This document shows positions 44,143 to 53,723 of a stretch of DNA of 64,000 nt, piece after piece. The position numbers and the translations under genes were made by a program. Every line of letters starts with the position of its first letter. Position 1 is the first letter of the stretch. The notes under the pieces are model-generated. The model was not told the DNA's origin. It saw nothing but the letters and a program-made list of their open reading frames with translations, and made no database searches. Source of the DNA: Inquilinus sp. KBS0705 (lineage in GTDB: Bacteria; Bacteroidota; Bacteroidia; Sphingobacteriales; Sphingobacteriaceae); contig VCCI02000001.1 in assembly GCA_005938025.2 (NCBI GenBank), positions 744,001-808,000 on the forward strand. The letters run 5' to 3'.

Positions 44143-44761
44143 TCTGCTTTTTAATGAAATCTGAATTGAAAATTTTATCCCAAAGAGGCGAGCTTACACC
44201 GTAACCCTTTGTTGGATCCTGATAGTGGTGCAGCATGTGATGCTGTTTGATGCTTTTCCAGAATGAGCCCTTAAAGTTAAAGTGATGGATAGCATAGTGC
44301 GATATATCATATACCAAATAGCCCAATATAAAACCCGGGAAGAACCCAAATATGTAATTAACCGGCAATAACCAGTTAAATAAAAAATAGAAACCTGTAG
44401 CCAAAGGGATGCTTGCCGATGGTGGCATTACCAGGCGTTTTGCATCGCTTGGGTAATCATGATGCACACCGTGGAATATAAAGTGCAGGCGTAATGCCCA
44501 GCCTTGTTTCGGCACAAAATGGAAAACAAACCTGTGCATAATGTATTCGGTAAGTGTCCAAACAAATAAACCTGCAAAAAACAGCCATATATAGTTTATA
44601 ACGCCAATTTGCTTATCGTAGGCAAAATAGCTGCAAACCAATATAACGGGTAAAAAAATTATAATAGGCACAAAGTAGTGCACTTTTGATAAGCTTTCTA
44701 AAAAATTGCTTTTAAACATTCTCACAGACTCCTGTGAATTTGAAACGAAATTTTTTGCCAT
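44135..44761 (-). CDS. Fatty acid hydroxylase (sterol desaturase superfamily)
   Basis: A 208-residue di-iron membrane enzyme with four TM helices. The His-rich motifs are at His76/81 (HRFVFHF), His93/97/100/101 (HFIFHGVHHDYP), His155/159/160 (HYAIHH) and His174/175/178/179 (HHMLHH). The HGVHHDYP form and the following PPSASIPLA match fatty acid 2-hydroxylases (Scs7/FA2H), which hydroxylate ceramide acyl chains. Its position beside the inositolphosphoceramide synthase supports a sphingolipid substrate. Confidence 0.85.
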   Translation of the reverse strand: MAKNFVSNSQESVRMFKSNFLESLSKVHYFVPIIIFLPVILVCSYFAYDKQIGVINYIWLFFAGLFVWTLTEYIMHRFVFHFVPKQGWALRLHFIFHGVHHDYPSDAKRLVMPPSASIPLATGFYFLFNWLLPVNYIFGFFPGFILGYLVYDISHYAIHHFNFKGSFWKSIKQHHMLHHYQDPTKGYGVSSPLWDKIFNSDFIKKQNG

Positions 44762-44767
44762 AACTAA

Positions 44768-45370
44768 TCAGGGTTTAAAACGTTCTGTAATCTCTTTGCC
44801 TGTTGCAGGATCGGTACCCTTCATCTCTACAAAAATAATATTTGGCAGCCAAAAACTACCACCTTCAATTTTAACAAATATTTTGTTAAGCATTAGTTGC
44901 TTTTGCGCTACAGTTGCGAAGATATGATATTTTCCGTCGGCCGCCTTCATTAATGTAAGCGGAAATTTTTTGTATGACACAAATCTGATATCAAACTTAT
45001 CATCGCTTAACTGTTTCGCAACCACACCGTAAGCAAATTTACGCTGAATGTAGCTTAATTCATCCCTTTGGCTTTTTTCGGCATACCTTATCCAGTATAC
45101 ATTAATAGGCGTTTCAGCATCTGGTTTGCCCGTACTTTTATCAATATTAACATCATACATTAAAGTATTAATGTTATGGTTGCGCTGCAAATAAAATAAC
45201 CGGCTATCGTTTGCCACGGGTACCGGGAACACCATTTCGGCGACACGTTTTCTTTTTAACGAATCGGTATTGTTAAAATTTTGATGTGTTGAAGAAGCTA
45301 TTAAGTTTAGGCTGCAGATAACAAATACGGTAACCAAAAATGAAGCTCTTTGAAAGTAATTCTTAATCAT
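44768..45370 (-). CDS. DUF4833-family secreted protein
   Basis: A protein of about 200 residues; the ATG at 45370 is preferred because it gives a clean signal peptide (MIKNYFQRASFLVTVFVIC...), while an ATG 30 bp earlier only adds a basic extension. The mature part contains FPVPVANDSRLFYLQRNHN, INVYWIRYAEK and a C-terminal FVEMKGTDPATGKEI, which I recognise as DUF4833. The family occurs in inositol-lipid loci of Bacteroidota and has no known function. It overlaps the CDP-alcohol transferase gene by 8 bp and is 6 bp from the hydroxylase gene, so it is part of the operon. Confidence 0.75.
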   Translation of the reverse strand: MIKNYFQRASFLVTVFVICSLNLIASSTHQNFNNTDSLKRKRVAEMVFPVPVANDSRLFYLQRNHNINTLMYDVNIDKSTGKPDAETPINVYWIRYAEKSQRDELSYIQRKFAYGVVAKQLSDDKFDIRFVSYKKFPLTLMKAADGKYHIFATVAQKQLMLNKIFVKIEGGSFWLPNIIFVEMKGTDPATGKEITERFKP

Positions 45371-46079
45371 TCTGATTTTCAGATAGCGCTTTTTTAGCAT
45401 CCATCAGCCTTCTAAAGGCAGTTAAATTTGTTAATACGGCAAGTAAAGCAATAGGAAATGTAAATATCGACATGGTTTCGAATACGTGAAAACGAATACC
45501 CGGTATATACAATTTGTAGTTGGCCGGTAAATAAGATGAGCAGATACCGCAAGCAATAGCAAAAACACCAATAGTGATCACTCTTTCGGGCCTTTGCATT
45601 AAGCCACCTTTTATTTCAACACCCAAACCTTCGGCACGGGCCCTTACATAGCTAACCATCATTGAGCCTATAAGCGCTATAAATGCAAATATCGAACTTA
45701 AAAAATAGTGGTGAGATACCAGGTAATAGCAAATACCTAAAAACATGATCAGCTCGCTGTAACGGTCTAAAACCGAATCGTACAAAGCGCCAAATACCGA
45801 TTTCATGTTACCCAGGCGTGCTACCTGCCCGTCGAGCATATCAAACAAGCCGGCAAATAAAATTAAACCGCCTGCCCAGCCAATATAGCTTAGGTCGGCG
45901 CGGTCGCCATCTTCGCCGCCAATAATAAAAATAGCTGCAACCCCCACGTTTAACACAAAACCTATAGAGGTAACCGCGTTAGGCGTAAGGCCAAGTTTTA
46001 TAAGTACCTTAACAAACGGATCAATAATTTTATATATCCCCAGTTGAACGCTGGTACGTACTGATGTTTGCTGTTCCAT
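45363..46079 (-). CDS. CDP-alcohol phosphatidyltransferase, probable phosphatidylinositol-phosphate synthase
   Basis: A 238-residue enzyme with about six TM helices. The complete family motif is present: Asp80-x2-Asp83-Gly84-x2-Ala-Arg-x8-Gly-x3-Asp101-x3-Asp105. It transfers a phosphatidyl group from CDP-diacylglycerol to an alcohol. Because the same cluster encodes myo-inositol-phosphate synthase and an inositolphosphoceramide synthase-like protein, inositol phosphate is the likely acceptor. That specificity is inference. Confidence 0.85.
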   Translation of the reverse strand: MEQQTSVRTSVQLGIYKIIDPFVKVLIKLGLTPNAVTSIGFVLNVGVAAIFIIGGEDGDRADLSYIGWAGGLILFAGLFDMLDGQVARLGNMKSVFGALYDSVLDRYSELIMFLGICYYLVSHHYFLSSIFAFIALIGSMMVSYVRARAEGLGVEIKGGLMQRPERVITIGVFAIACGICSSYLPANYKLYIPGIRFHVFETMSIFTFPIALLAVLTNLTAFRRLMDAKKALSENQND

Positions 46080-46112
46080 TTAACTATAAAAATAAATTAA
46101 AAATCTGTTAAA

Positions 46113-48662
46113 TTAAAAATCAAATTTGATCTTGGTCCGTATGCCCCATTGTGCAATATCCGGATGATCCAAGTAGGTAAACCTTTTTACGAAGTCAACC
46201 CGCACAAACTTAAAAATGTTTTCGATGCCCACACTTCCCTCAATGTAAGGCGTTTTACCCAATGCATAAGTAATGGGGTTACCAACACCATCTGTTGGGT
46301 ATTGATATAACGACGGATGTATAGATACATTATTCTCATCGCTTACACCACCATATAACATCTTGAAAGAAGCTGTCTCGCGCCATTTTAGGCGTTTAAA
46401 CAAAGGGATCTTATTAAAGAAGAAGCCCTCAAAATGCTGGTCGATATTGATACTTACCGATTTATCGCTCACAAACTCTAAAAAGTTCATTAAGTTGTAA
46501 GAATCTATTACGTAAGCGTAAGTTTGGTTAGCCCTATGTATATTAAGTAGCGGGTATGGCAATTGCCCAAACGTTTTATTACCTTCTAATATGATATCCG
46601 AGTGGCCGAAAGGGGCAATATAAAAGCGTTTTTCGCCCCGGAATTTTACGTTTTGATAACCATATTCGCCATTAAGCACATTTTTTAATCCGGCTGTAAA
46701 GTCTAACGACAAAATAGGGTACTGGTTAATAATAGGGGTGCGGAATAGCTTACCCTGGTAATATTGTTCGTGCGGTGCATAACGCAAGCCAAAGGTAGCC
46801 TCGGTTGTAGATAGGTGCTGTATAATTGTATTATCGCCATTTAAAAACGGAAATAGGGTACCCGCGGGGGTTTGTATCCATTTCCTTAAACCGGCTTTGT
46901 ACGAAAAGTGGTTTTCATACTCGTGCACATAATCTATACGGTAAAAGTCGTTATATAAATATTTATCGTTGGTGCCGCGTTTAAAAGACAATAAAATGTT
47001 GTCTTCCTGTATAAATTGTAACTCTTGCCCGGGTATTTTAGTGTCGCGCTGTACACTTGCGCTGATGTAGTTTTGCGGGAATTTGTAAATGCTTTTACTG
47101 TTTAAAGAGTAGGTGCCTTTTAAAAAGTATTTCCATCGGTCATCCTTAAAACCATAAGCTGCATAGCTTTCTAAAAATACACGCTTACTAAATTCCGTGG
47201 TTGTTCGGCCGCCTAACCTAAGCCTGAAACCCTCTACCGGGTTAAAGCTGTAAAATGTGCTTGCAGGGCCAACTTCAAATTTGCCAAAACCCTTAAAGCC
47301 TGCAAATAAAAGCGTTACAATATCGGCCGTACGCCTAAACGATGGCATATGTGTAAGGCTATCAATGTTTTTATACACCTTAGATTCAGCCGTTGTAAGC
47401 GTGTCTAAACGGTTTTGTTGCCAAAAGCTTTCGCTACGGTGTTTAACCGCATCATCTCCAATATCCACGCTTGGCAAATAGGTGGTATCGGGGTGCGGTT
47501 TATTTACAATATAGTTTTTATAGGTAATGGTACGTACGCCAAATAAGCCGCTCTTGCGTTTTTGTGTTACGCCAAAATCTGCAAATGTATTGCTTTTACT
47601 TAAGTGAAAGCGGCCATCAGGGTTTTGCTCAAAGTCCTGGTCAACATGCATCGACCGTACAAAGTTTACGTTAATGTTTTTATTAATGGTTAACCCGGCT
47701 TTTTGCACAGCATAGTTGCCATCAAGTGTGATGTATATATCGCCTTCGAACAGTACATCGTTGGTATTACGTGGTGTAAAACTTAGTTGTACCAGCTTTA
47801 TATTATTATCGGTAGTGATAGTATCTGTTATAAAAAACTTGTAAAAGGTTGGTGCAGCGTCAGCTATGGGGCTTAAAAACTGCTTGCCCAAAAGTAATAT
47901 GCTATTATCATAAATATCTACCTTTTCATACAGGTGTTTAAAGTACTGGCCTATGCCTTCGCTATCAAAAGCAGGCCCAAAGTTTACACCTTTTTGGCCA
48001 AGTACAACCTCTTTAAGTTTCTCGGGGTTTTTACGGTAATAGACCTGCGACAGCTTCTCTTCCAGGTAAATAGGAAGTAAAGATTTACCGGCGTAACTGG
48101 TGCTATCTCTGTTGTCAAAAATGAATTTATATTTTCTCAGGAATTTTTTTTGAGGCACCTTTTCCGAAAGGTTACTTAACGAAAACTGCATCTTGTCGTA
48201 TTCCCGGTATTCAACAAACGGGTAGCTTTCTGGGCGATTTTTGGCTTTGTTTGCTATAACCCTACGTATCAACTCAACAGCGGGGTTGTCTTTATTATGG
48301 TAGGGTGGATTTTTTTTAGATTTTACCACCACTTCGCCAAGTTGTTTAGCGGATGGGAATAGCCTTACATTTAATACCTGCTCTTTACCGGGTTGAATGG
48401 TTAATATGGCATCCTTGTAACCAAGATAGGTTACTTTTAACTGGGTATAATTTTGAGCTGACCTTATGGTGTATTTACCATCGTTATTGCTATTTACGCC
48501 AATGGTGCTGCCTATAAATGTTATGGTAACAAAGGGCAGGGGTTGTTTATTGCCGGCATCGGTAACGGTGCCGGTTACTACAGTGGTTTGCGCTGCTAAC
48601 GTGGTACTTATAAATAATAAGATTAAGAAAAATAGGGGCTTTAAAAAATTCTTAAAATTCAT
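46113..48662 (-). CDS. DUF5686-type outer-membrane protein with carboxypeptidase-regulatory-like domain
   Basis: An 849-residue protein. A signal peptide (about 1-24, ending TLAAQ) precedes a CarboxypepD_reg-like beta-sandwich (about 27-110) with VVTGTVTDAGNKQPLPFVTI, then a long mixed region and a C-terminal series of aromatic beta-strands ending IRTKIKFDF, the outer-membrane barrel end. No TonB box or plug is evident, so this is not a standard TonB-dependent receptor. It sits within the inositol-lipid operon. A role in lipid transport or surface display is possible but unproven. Confidence 0.82.
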   Translation of the reverse strand: MNFKNFLKPLFFLILLFISTTLAAQTTVVTGTVTDAGNKQPLPFVTITFIGSTIGVNSNNDGKYTIRSAQNYTQLKVTYLGYKDAILTIQPGKEQVLNVRLFPSAKQLGEVVVKSKKNPPYHNKDNPAVELIRRVIANKAKNRPESYPFVEYREYDKMQFSLSNLSEKVPQKKFLRKYKFIFDNRDSTSYAGKSLLPIYLEEKLSQVYYRKNPEKLKEVVLGQKGVNFGPAFDSEGIGQYFKHLYEKVDIYDNSILLLGKQFLSPIADAAPTFYKFFITDTITTDNNIKLVQLSFTPRNTNDVLFEGDIYITLDGNYAVQKAGLTINKNINVNFVRSMHVDQDFEQNPDGRFHLSKSNTFADFGVTQKRKSGLFGVRTITYKNYIVNKPHPDTTYLPSVDIGDDAVKHRSESFWQQNRLDTLTTAESKVYKNIDSLTHMPSFRRTADIVTLLFAGFKGFGKFEVGPASTFYSFNPVEGFRLRLGGRTTTEFSKRVFLESYAAYGFKDDRWKYFLKGTYSLNSKSIYKFPQNYISASVQRDTKIPGQELQFIQEDNILLSFKRGTNDKYLYNDFYRIDYVHEYENHFSYKAGLRKWIQTPAGTLFPFLNGDNTIIQHLSTTEATFGLRYAPHEQYYQGKLFRTPIINQYPILSLDFTAGLKNVLNGEYGYQNVKFRGEKRFYIAPFGHSDIILEGNKTFGQLPYPLLNIHRANQTYAYVIDSYNLMNFLEFVSDKSVSINIDQHFEGFFFNKIPLFKRLKWRETASFKMLYGGVSDENNVSIHPSLYQYPTDGVGNPITYALGKTPYIEGSVGIENIFKFVRVDFVKRFTYLDHPDIAQWGIRTKIKFDF

Positions 48663-48675
48663 TCAACGTTAAATA

Positions 48676-49047
48676 CTATGCAAATACAAACCTTTTTTGG
48701 AGAAAGTAATTATAACTGACACCAACTACAACTGAAACTAAAGCCTTTGATATAATGTAACTTAAACCTATGTAATGAGTTACTAAAAATACCCCTGCTG
48801 TGGTAAGCGCTAAATTGCCTAACCAAACCGCCATGTATTTTATAACCTGTTTTGGTATGGTTTCGTCTTTGCTTTTAAATACCCAAACCCTGCCTAAAGC
48901 AAAGTTTGTTACGCCACCGCTAATAGTGCCAATTAAGCTTGCAATTACGTACCAAAGGTAAAAAAATTCCTTACAGACTATTGTGGTCAAAAAGTCAAAT
49001 ATCGTTGCTATAATAGATGAGGCCTGTGCCTTTACAAATGTTGCCAT
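48676..49047 (-). CDS. GtrA-family small membrane protein
   Basis: A 123-residue protein with four TM helices. GtrA signatures are the first-half GRVWVFKSKDE and the C-terminal YNYFLQKRFVFA. The family is thought to flip polyprenyl-linked sugars or to be an accessory of membrane glycosylation. It lies 13 bp upstream of the DUF5686 gene in the inositol-lipid operon, so a role in moving an inositol- or sugar-bearing lipid is plausible. Confidence 0.85.
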   Translation of the reverse strand: MATFVKAQASSIIATIFDFLTTIVCKEFFYLWYVIASLIGTISGGVTNFALGRVWVFKSKDETIPKQVIKYMAVWLGNLALTTAGVFLVTHYIGLSYIISKALVSVVVGVSYNYFLQKRFVFA

Positions 49048-49233
49048 TAAATGCCCGGCGCTTTATTATTAACCTTGCCGTAAGGTTTAGGAGGAATTAC
49101 AATTGTGTAAAAACACATTAGTAAACAATGCTACTACTTACGCAAATAATATGCGCTTAGTATTGAAGTAAATGTAAAATAATGTTAAATAGGCTTTATT
49201 ATCTAATTTTACAGTAAATCCTGCTCAAATAAA

Positions 49234-49273
49234 AAAGGCAGGCTATTACCAATTATGGTAATAGCCTGCCTTT
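49234..49273 (-). terminator. Strong terminator after the inositol-phosphate synthase gene
   Basis: A perfect 17-bp stem (49234-49250 with 49257-49273) around a 6-nt loop, followed on the - strand by a T-run. It starts 10 bp after the stop of the synthase gene, so transcription of the GtrA-to-hydroxylase genes must begin in the interval 49048-49233 or arise by readthrough. Confidence 0.85.
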
Positions 49274-49282
49274 AGGGAGTAT

Positions 49283-50605
49283 TTATGAATTTGCAAACAT
49301 ATCGTCGTAATAGTCGAGGCCTAAGTGTGTGATCAGGTCTTCGCCCATTAAATAACGTAATGTGTTTTCTAATTTAATTAGTTGTTTGAAAATATCATTT
49401 TCGGCATGCAGGCCCGGTGCAGTTTGCGGCGATTTAAGGTAGAATGATAACCATTCTTGTATACCACTCATGTTTGCACGTTTAGCCATATCGCTAAACA
49501 AGGCAAGGTCTAATGCAATTGGCGCAGCTAATATCGAGTCGCGGCAAAGAAAGTTGATCTTAATTTGCATTTTATAACCTAACCAGCCAAATATGTCAAT
49601 GTTATCCCAGCTTTCTTTGTTATCGCCATGCGGAGGGTAGTAGTTGATACGTATTTTGTGGAAAATTTCTCCGTATAACTCAGGGTTATCTTCGGGGCGT
49701 AAAATATCTTCTAACACGCCTAATTTTGATACCTCTTTAGTTTTAAAGTTATCTGGGTCGTCAAGTACCAAACCATCGCGGTTACCCAAAATATTGGTAG
49801 AGAACCAGCCATGTACACCTAAAGAGCGTGCTGCTAAACCAGGTGCTAAAACAGTCTTCATTAATGTTTGGCCTGTTTTAAAATCTTTACCTGCAATAGG
49901 TGTTTGCGTTAGTTTTGCCAACTCGATCATAGCAGGGATATCAACTGTTAAGTTAGGGGCACCGTTAGCGAAGGGTACACCTAATTTTAAAGCTGCATAT
50001 GCGTATATCATACTTGGCGCAATACGCTTATCATCATCTTTTAAAGCTTGTTCAAAAGCGGCAAGCGTTTCATGGATTTCCGATCCTTCAAAGTATACTT
50101 CAGTCGATCCGCACCATACTAATACTACACGGTCGCAGCCTTTTTCTTTCTGGAAGTTTTTAATGTCTTCCATAACTTGTTGTGCCAATTCGTAACGTGT
50201 ACCTGTTTTAACGTGGGCGCCGTCAAGGTTTTTAGCATAGTTTTTATCAAAAGCGGCTTTCATCGGAATGATAGCTTCAAGGCCTTCTTTTACTTCGTTA
50301 AGTAAAGATGCCTCTAAAACTTTAGCATTCATCGCGGCTTCGTATACGTTATCTTCATATACATCCCATCCACCAAAAACAATATCTTCCAATTTTGCCA
50401 ATGGCACAAAATCTTTAATTTTTGGGTGGCGGTTTTCAGTTCGTTTACCTAAACGGATGCTTCCCATTTGTGTAAGTGAACCAACAGGTTGCGATATACC
50501 TTTTTTAACAGCTTCAACACCGGCTATAAGTGTTGTTGCAACGGCTCCTAAGCCGGGGATCAGTATACCAAGCTTTCCTTGTGCAGGTTTAATGTTAATC
50601 TTCAT
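49283..50605 (-). CDS. Myo-inositol-1-phosphate synthase
   Basis: A 440-residue NAD-dependent enzyme that turns glucose-6-phosphate into inositol phosphate. The ATG at 50605 is preferred over the ATG 11 codons upstream, because the Rossmann motif LGILIPGLGAVATT then lies at the expected place. Further family segments are GGWDVYEDNVYEAA, VWCGSTEVY, NGAPNLTVDIPA, GKDFKTGQTLMKT and SDMAKRANM near the end. It provides inositol for the lipid head group made by the downstream genes. Confidence 0.92.
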   Translation of the reverse strand: MKINIKPAQGKLGILIPGLGAVATTLIAGVEAVKKGISQPVGSLTQMGSIRLGKRTENRHPKIKDFVPLAKLEDIVFGGWDVYEDNVYEAAMNAKVLEASLLNEVKEGLEAIIPMKAAFDKNYAKNLDGAHVKTGTRYELAQQVMEDIKNFQKEKGCDRVVLVWCGSTEVYFEGSEIHETLAAFEQALKDDDKRIAPSMIYAYAALKLGVPFANGAPNLTVDIPAMIELAKLTQTPIAGKDFKTGQTLMKTVLAPGLAARSLGVHGWFSTNILGNRDGLVLDDPDNFKTKEVSKLGVLEDILRPEDNPELYGEIFHKIRINYYPPHGDNKESWDNIDIFGWLGYKMQIKINFLCRDSILAAPIALDLALFSDMAKRANMSGIQEWLSFYLKSPQTAPGLHAENDIFKQLIKLENTLRYLMGEDLITHLGLDYYDDMFANS

Positions 50606-50979
50606 TATTACTATCAGTTTTAAAAGTAGCGAGATCATCAGCAGCTAACATGTAGCTGACACCGATCTCATGGTGGTTTTTGTTTATATAATAAGGGCTA
50701 ATGCCAATTATTCTGTTTGTTTACCATGCGCTATAATCATATAGTGCTTTAGCATGTAGCACTGCATCTGTCTAAATCCCCCTCACTACTACTATTTAAT
50801 CCTTTGCTGTAGGATGCCCGCAGGCGGCGCAAATAACATACTTTTTGTACAACAGCTGTTATTATTTTTACAAAGTTTACAGGCAAATGAAACTTAAGCA
50901 GGCAATTTATTGCTGCTTTTTACTGTTTTCTATGTTTACAATGCCTTTAAAACAGCTACGGAGCGCAATATGCTATCAG
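50606..50979. other. 374-bp intergenic region between MIPS and GNAT genes
   Basis: Both flanking genes are on the - strand, so this holds the 5' region of the inositol-phosphate synthase gene. I see an imperfect stem AGTGCT/AGCACT at 50743-50763 but no promoter box matching TAnnTTTG well, no terminator with a T-run, and no RNA family that I can name. An open frame on the + strand here overlaps the GNAT gene and looks spurious. Confidence 0.4.
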
Positions 50980-52098
50980 TTATATGCTTTTCGCGTATAT
51001 CCTGTAAGTTTTGTATTGGTCGCCGCCTATTGCTTCAATAGCACGGTTTACCATCTCGTTGTTTTCAAGCGTCCACGATGCTTCGGCATACTTTAAACCT
51101 TTGCGCCTGTACTCTTTAATAATGCTGCCATACAAACAAGCTTCGATACCCATTTTACGGTAACCATCAATAACCCCTAAAAGCATAATACGTATACCGT
51201 TAACCTTGCTTTTATTTAGCAATAGCTTAAAAATTCCGGTAGGCAATAACCGGCCTTTTTTAATAGTACGCAGTATTTGGTTAATATCCGGTATGGCTAC
51301 ACCAAACCCCACTATTTTGCCATTTTGCTCGGCAACCAACGCAAAGTCCGGGTCAAGTATCATTTTAAGGTCTTTGGCAGTATAGTCAAATTCCTCATTC
51401 GTCATCGGGAAAAAGCCCAGGTTTTTATCCCAAGCAGTATTATAAACGTCGCGCAGGGCATCTGCCTCCTGCTTAAAGTTTTTCATGTTTATTTTACGGA
51501 TAGTGATGCCGCTGTTACGTGTTAAACGATCCTGTAGCTTATCCAGTAATTGTAACGATTTATCGTTGTAATTAGCCCCATCCCAATACCAGGCCAGTAA
51601 GTCTGTTTGCTTTTTAAAGCCAAAGTTTTCAAGTAGGGTAACGTAATACTCGGGGTTATAGGTCATCATTACTACCGGTGGTTTATCAAACCCTTTTATT
51701 AACAAACCGCAGGTTTCGTTAGTTGATGGGTTAACAGGGCCGGTAATGCTTTGTGCGCCTTTTTGTTTTAGCCAGGTAATAGCGGTCTCGAACAAAAGGT
51801 TTGCGGTTTCCTGGTCGTTTATGCAATCAAAAAAGCCAAAAAAACCATCGTTAACATTGTTAAATTGGTTATGATTGGTGTTGTAAATGGCAGCGATACG
51901 GCCTACAATTTTGTCGCCATCGTAGGCTAAAAACGTTTGTAGAGATGAGTGTTTATGAAACGGGTGAGTGGTTAAAAGATCCTTTTGAGCGATGAATAGT
52001 TCGGGAACGTAGTTTGGATCGTTTTTATACAGATCGTGTGGGAAATCAATAAAAGATGCAAGCTCTTTTTTTGATTGCACCTGAACAATTTTTTTCAT
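50980..52098 (-). CDS. GNAT-fold acyltransferase, candidate bacterial ceramide synthase
   Basis: A 372-residue protein of the acyl-CoA N-acyltransferase superfamily. The N-terminal half has PHDLYKNDPNYVPELF and ITGPVNPSTNETCGLL; the C-terminal half has FALVAEQNGKIVGFGVAIPD and a long-helix acetyl-CoA-binding region with LGVIDGYRKMGIEACLY. Bacterial ceramide synthases such as the Caulobacter enzyme are GNAT-like proteins encoded close to serine palmitoyltransferase, as here (76-bp gap, same strand). The ceramide synthase assignment is therefore inference from fold and neighbourhood. Confidence 0.65.
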   Translation of the reverse strand: MKKIVQVQSKKELASFIDFPHDLYKNDPNYVPELFIAQKDLLTTHPFHKHSSLQTFLAYDGDKIVGRIAAIYNTNHNQFNNVNDGFFGFFDCINDQETANLLFETAITWLKQKGAQSITGPVNPSTNETCGLLIKGFDKPPVVMMTYNPEYYVTLLENFGFKKQTDLLAWYWDGANYNDKSLQLLDKLQDRLTRNSGITIRKINMKNFKQEADALRDVYNTAWDKNLGFFPMTNEEFDYTAKDLKMILDPDFALVAEQNGKIVGFGVAIPDINQILRTIKKGRLLPTGIFKLLLNKSKVNGIRIMLLGVIDGYRKMGIEACLYGSIIKEYRRKGLKYAEASWTLENNEMVNRAIEAIGGDQYKTYRIYAKSI

Positions 52099-52174
52099 GG
52101 GGCTAATAAATTTAAATACCGATTACCGTAATATTAAACATATACGGTAACCGGTATCAGGATATTTTATCGGT

Positions 52175-53380
<1,206 letters not shown>

Positions 53381-53723
53381 TTATTAACAATACTTAAATT
53401 TTTTGTAAAAATACCATGAATATACTTATATCTTGCATGCAGAATGTAAAATTTTTGCACACAATTTTAATAGTATGTTAATTCACTTCAATAAGGCAAA
53501 TTAATTAAAATTTTATTTAATCACGACCACAAAATTTCAATTTGCCAAAAAAAGGCAGAAAAAATCAATATTTAACCCTCAAATTATCTTAGTTAAGTAA
53601 AATTTCTGTGGTTAATTTCATATTCTTTTATAATAATATCATCTTCGTGCTCACTACTAATTTAACAACATCTAAAGGTATATCGTTACCTTTAATCAGC
53701 TTTTTTGTTGCTTTATTGTTCAT
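53381..53723. other. 343-bp divergent intergenic region (SPT / efflux operon)
   Basis: An AT-rich region between the SPT gene (-) and the RND efflux operon (+), which must contain both promoters. I find no clean TAnnTTTG box. The only distinct structure is the inverted repeat at 53673-53694. Confidence 0.45.
53673..53694. promoter_or_regulatory. Inverted repeat upstream of the second efflux operon
   Basis: TAAAGGTA and TACCTTTA are perfect 8-bp arms with a 6-bp spacer, ending 29 bp before the start at 53724. The 22-bp span is usual for a TetR-type repressor site. No regulator gene adjoins the operon in this window. Confidence 0.45.

Noticed and set aside
46113..48662. TonB-dependent receptor (SusC-like)
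   Set aside because: There is a carboxypeptidase-regulatory-like N-domain and barrel strands but no plug domain or TonB box; the DUF5686 profile fits better.
50845..51096. 83-codon frame on the + strand between the MIPS and GNAT genes
   Set aside because: It runs antisense into the conserved end of the GNAT gene and has no recognisable domain.
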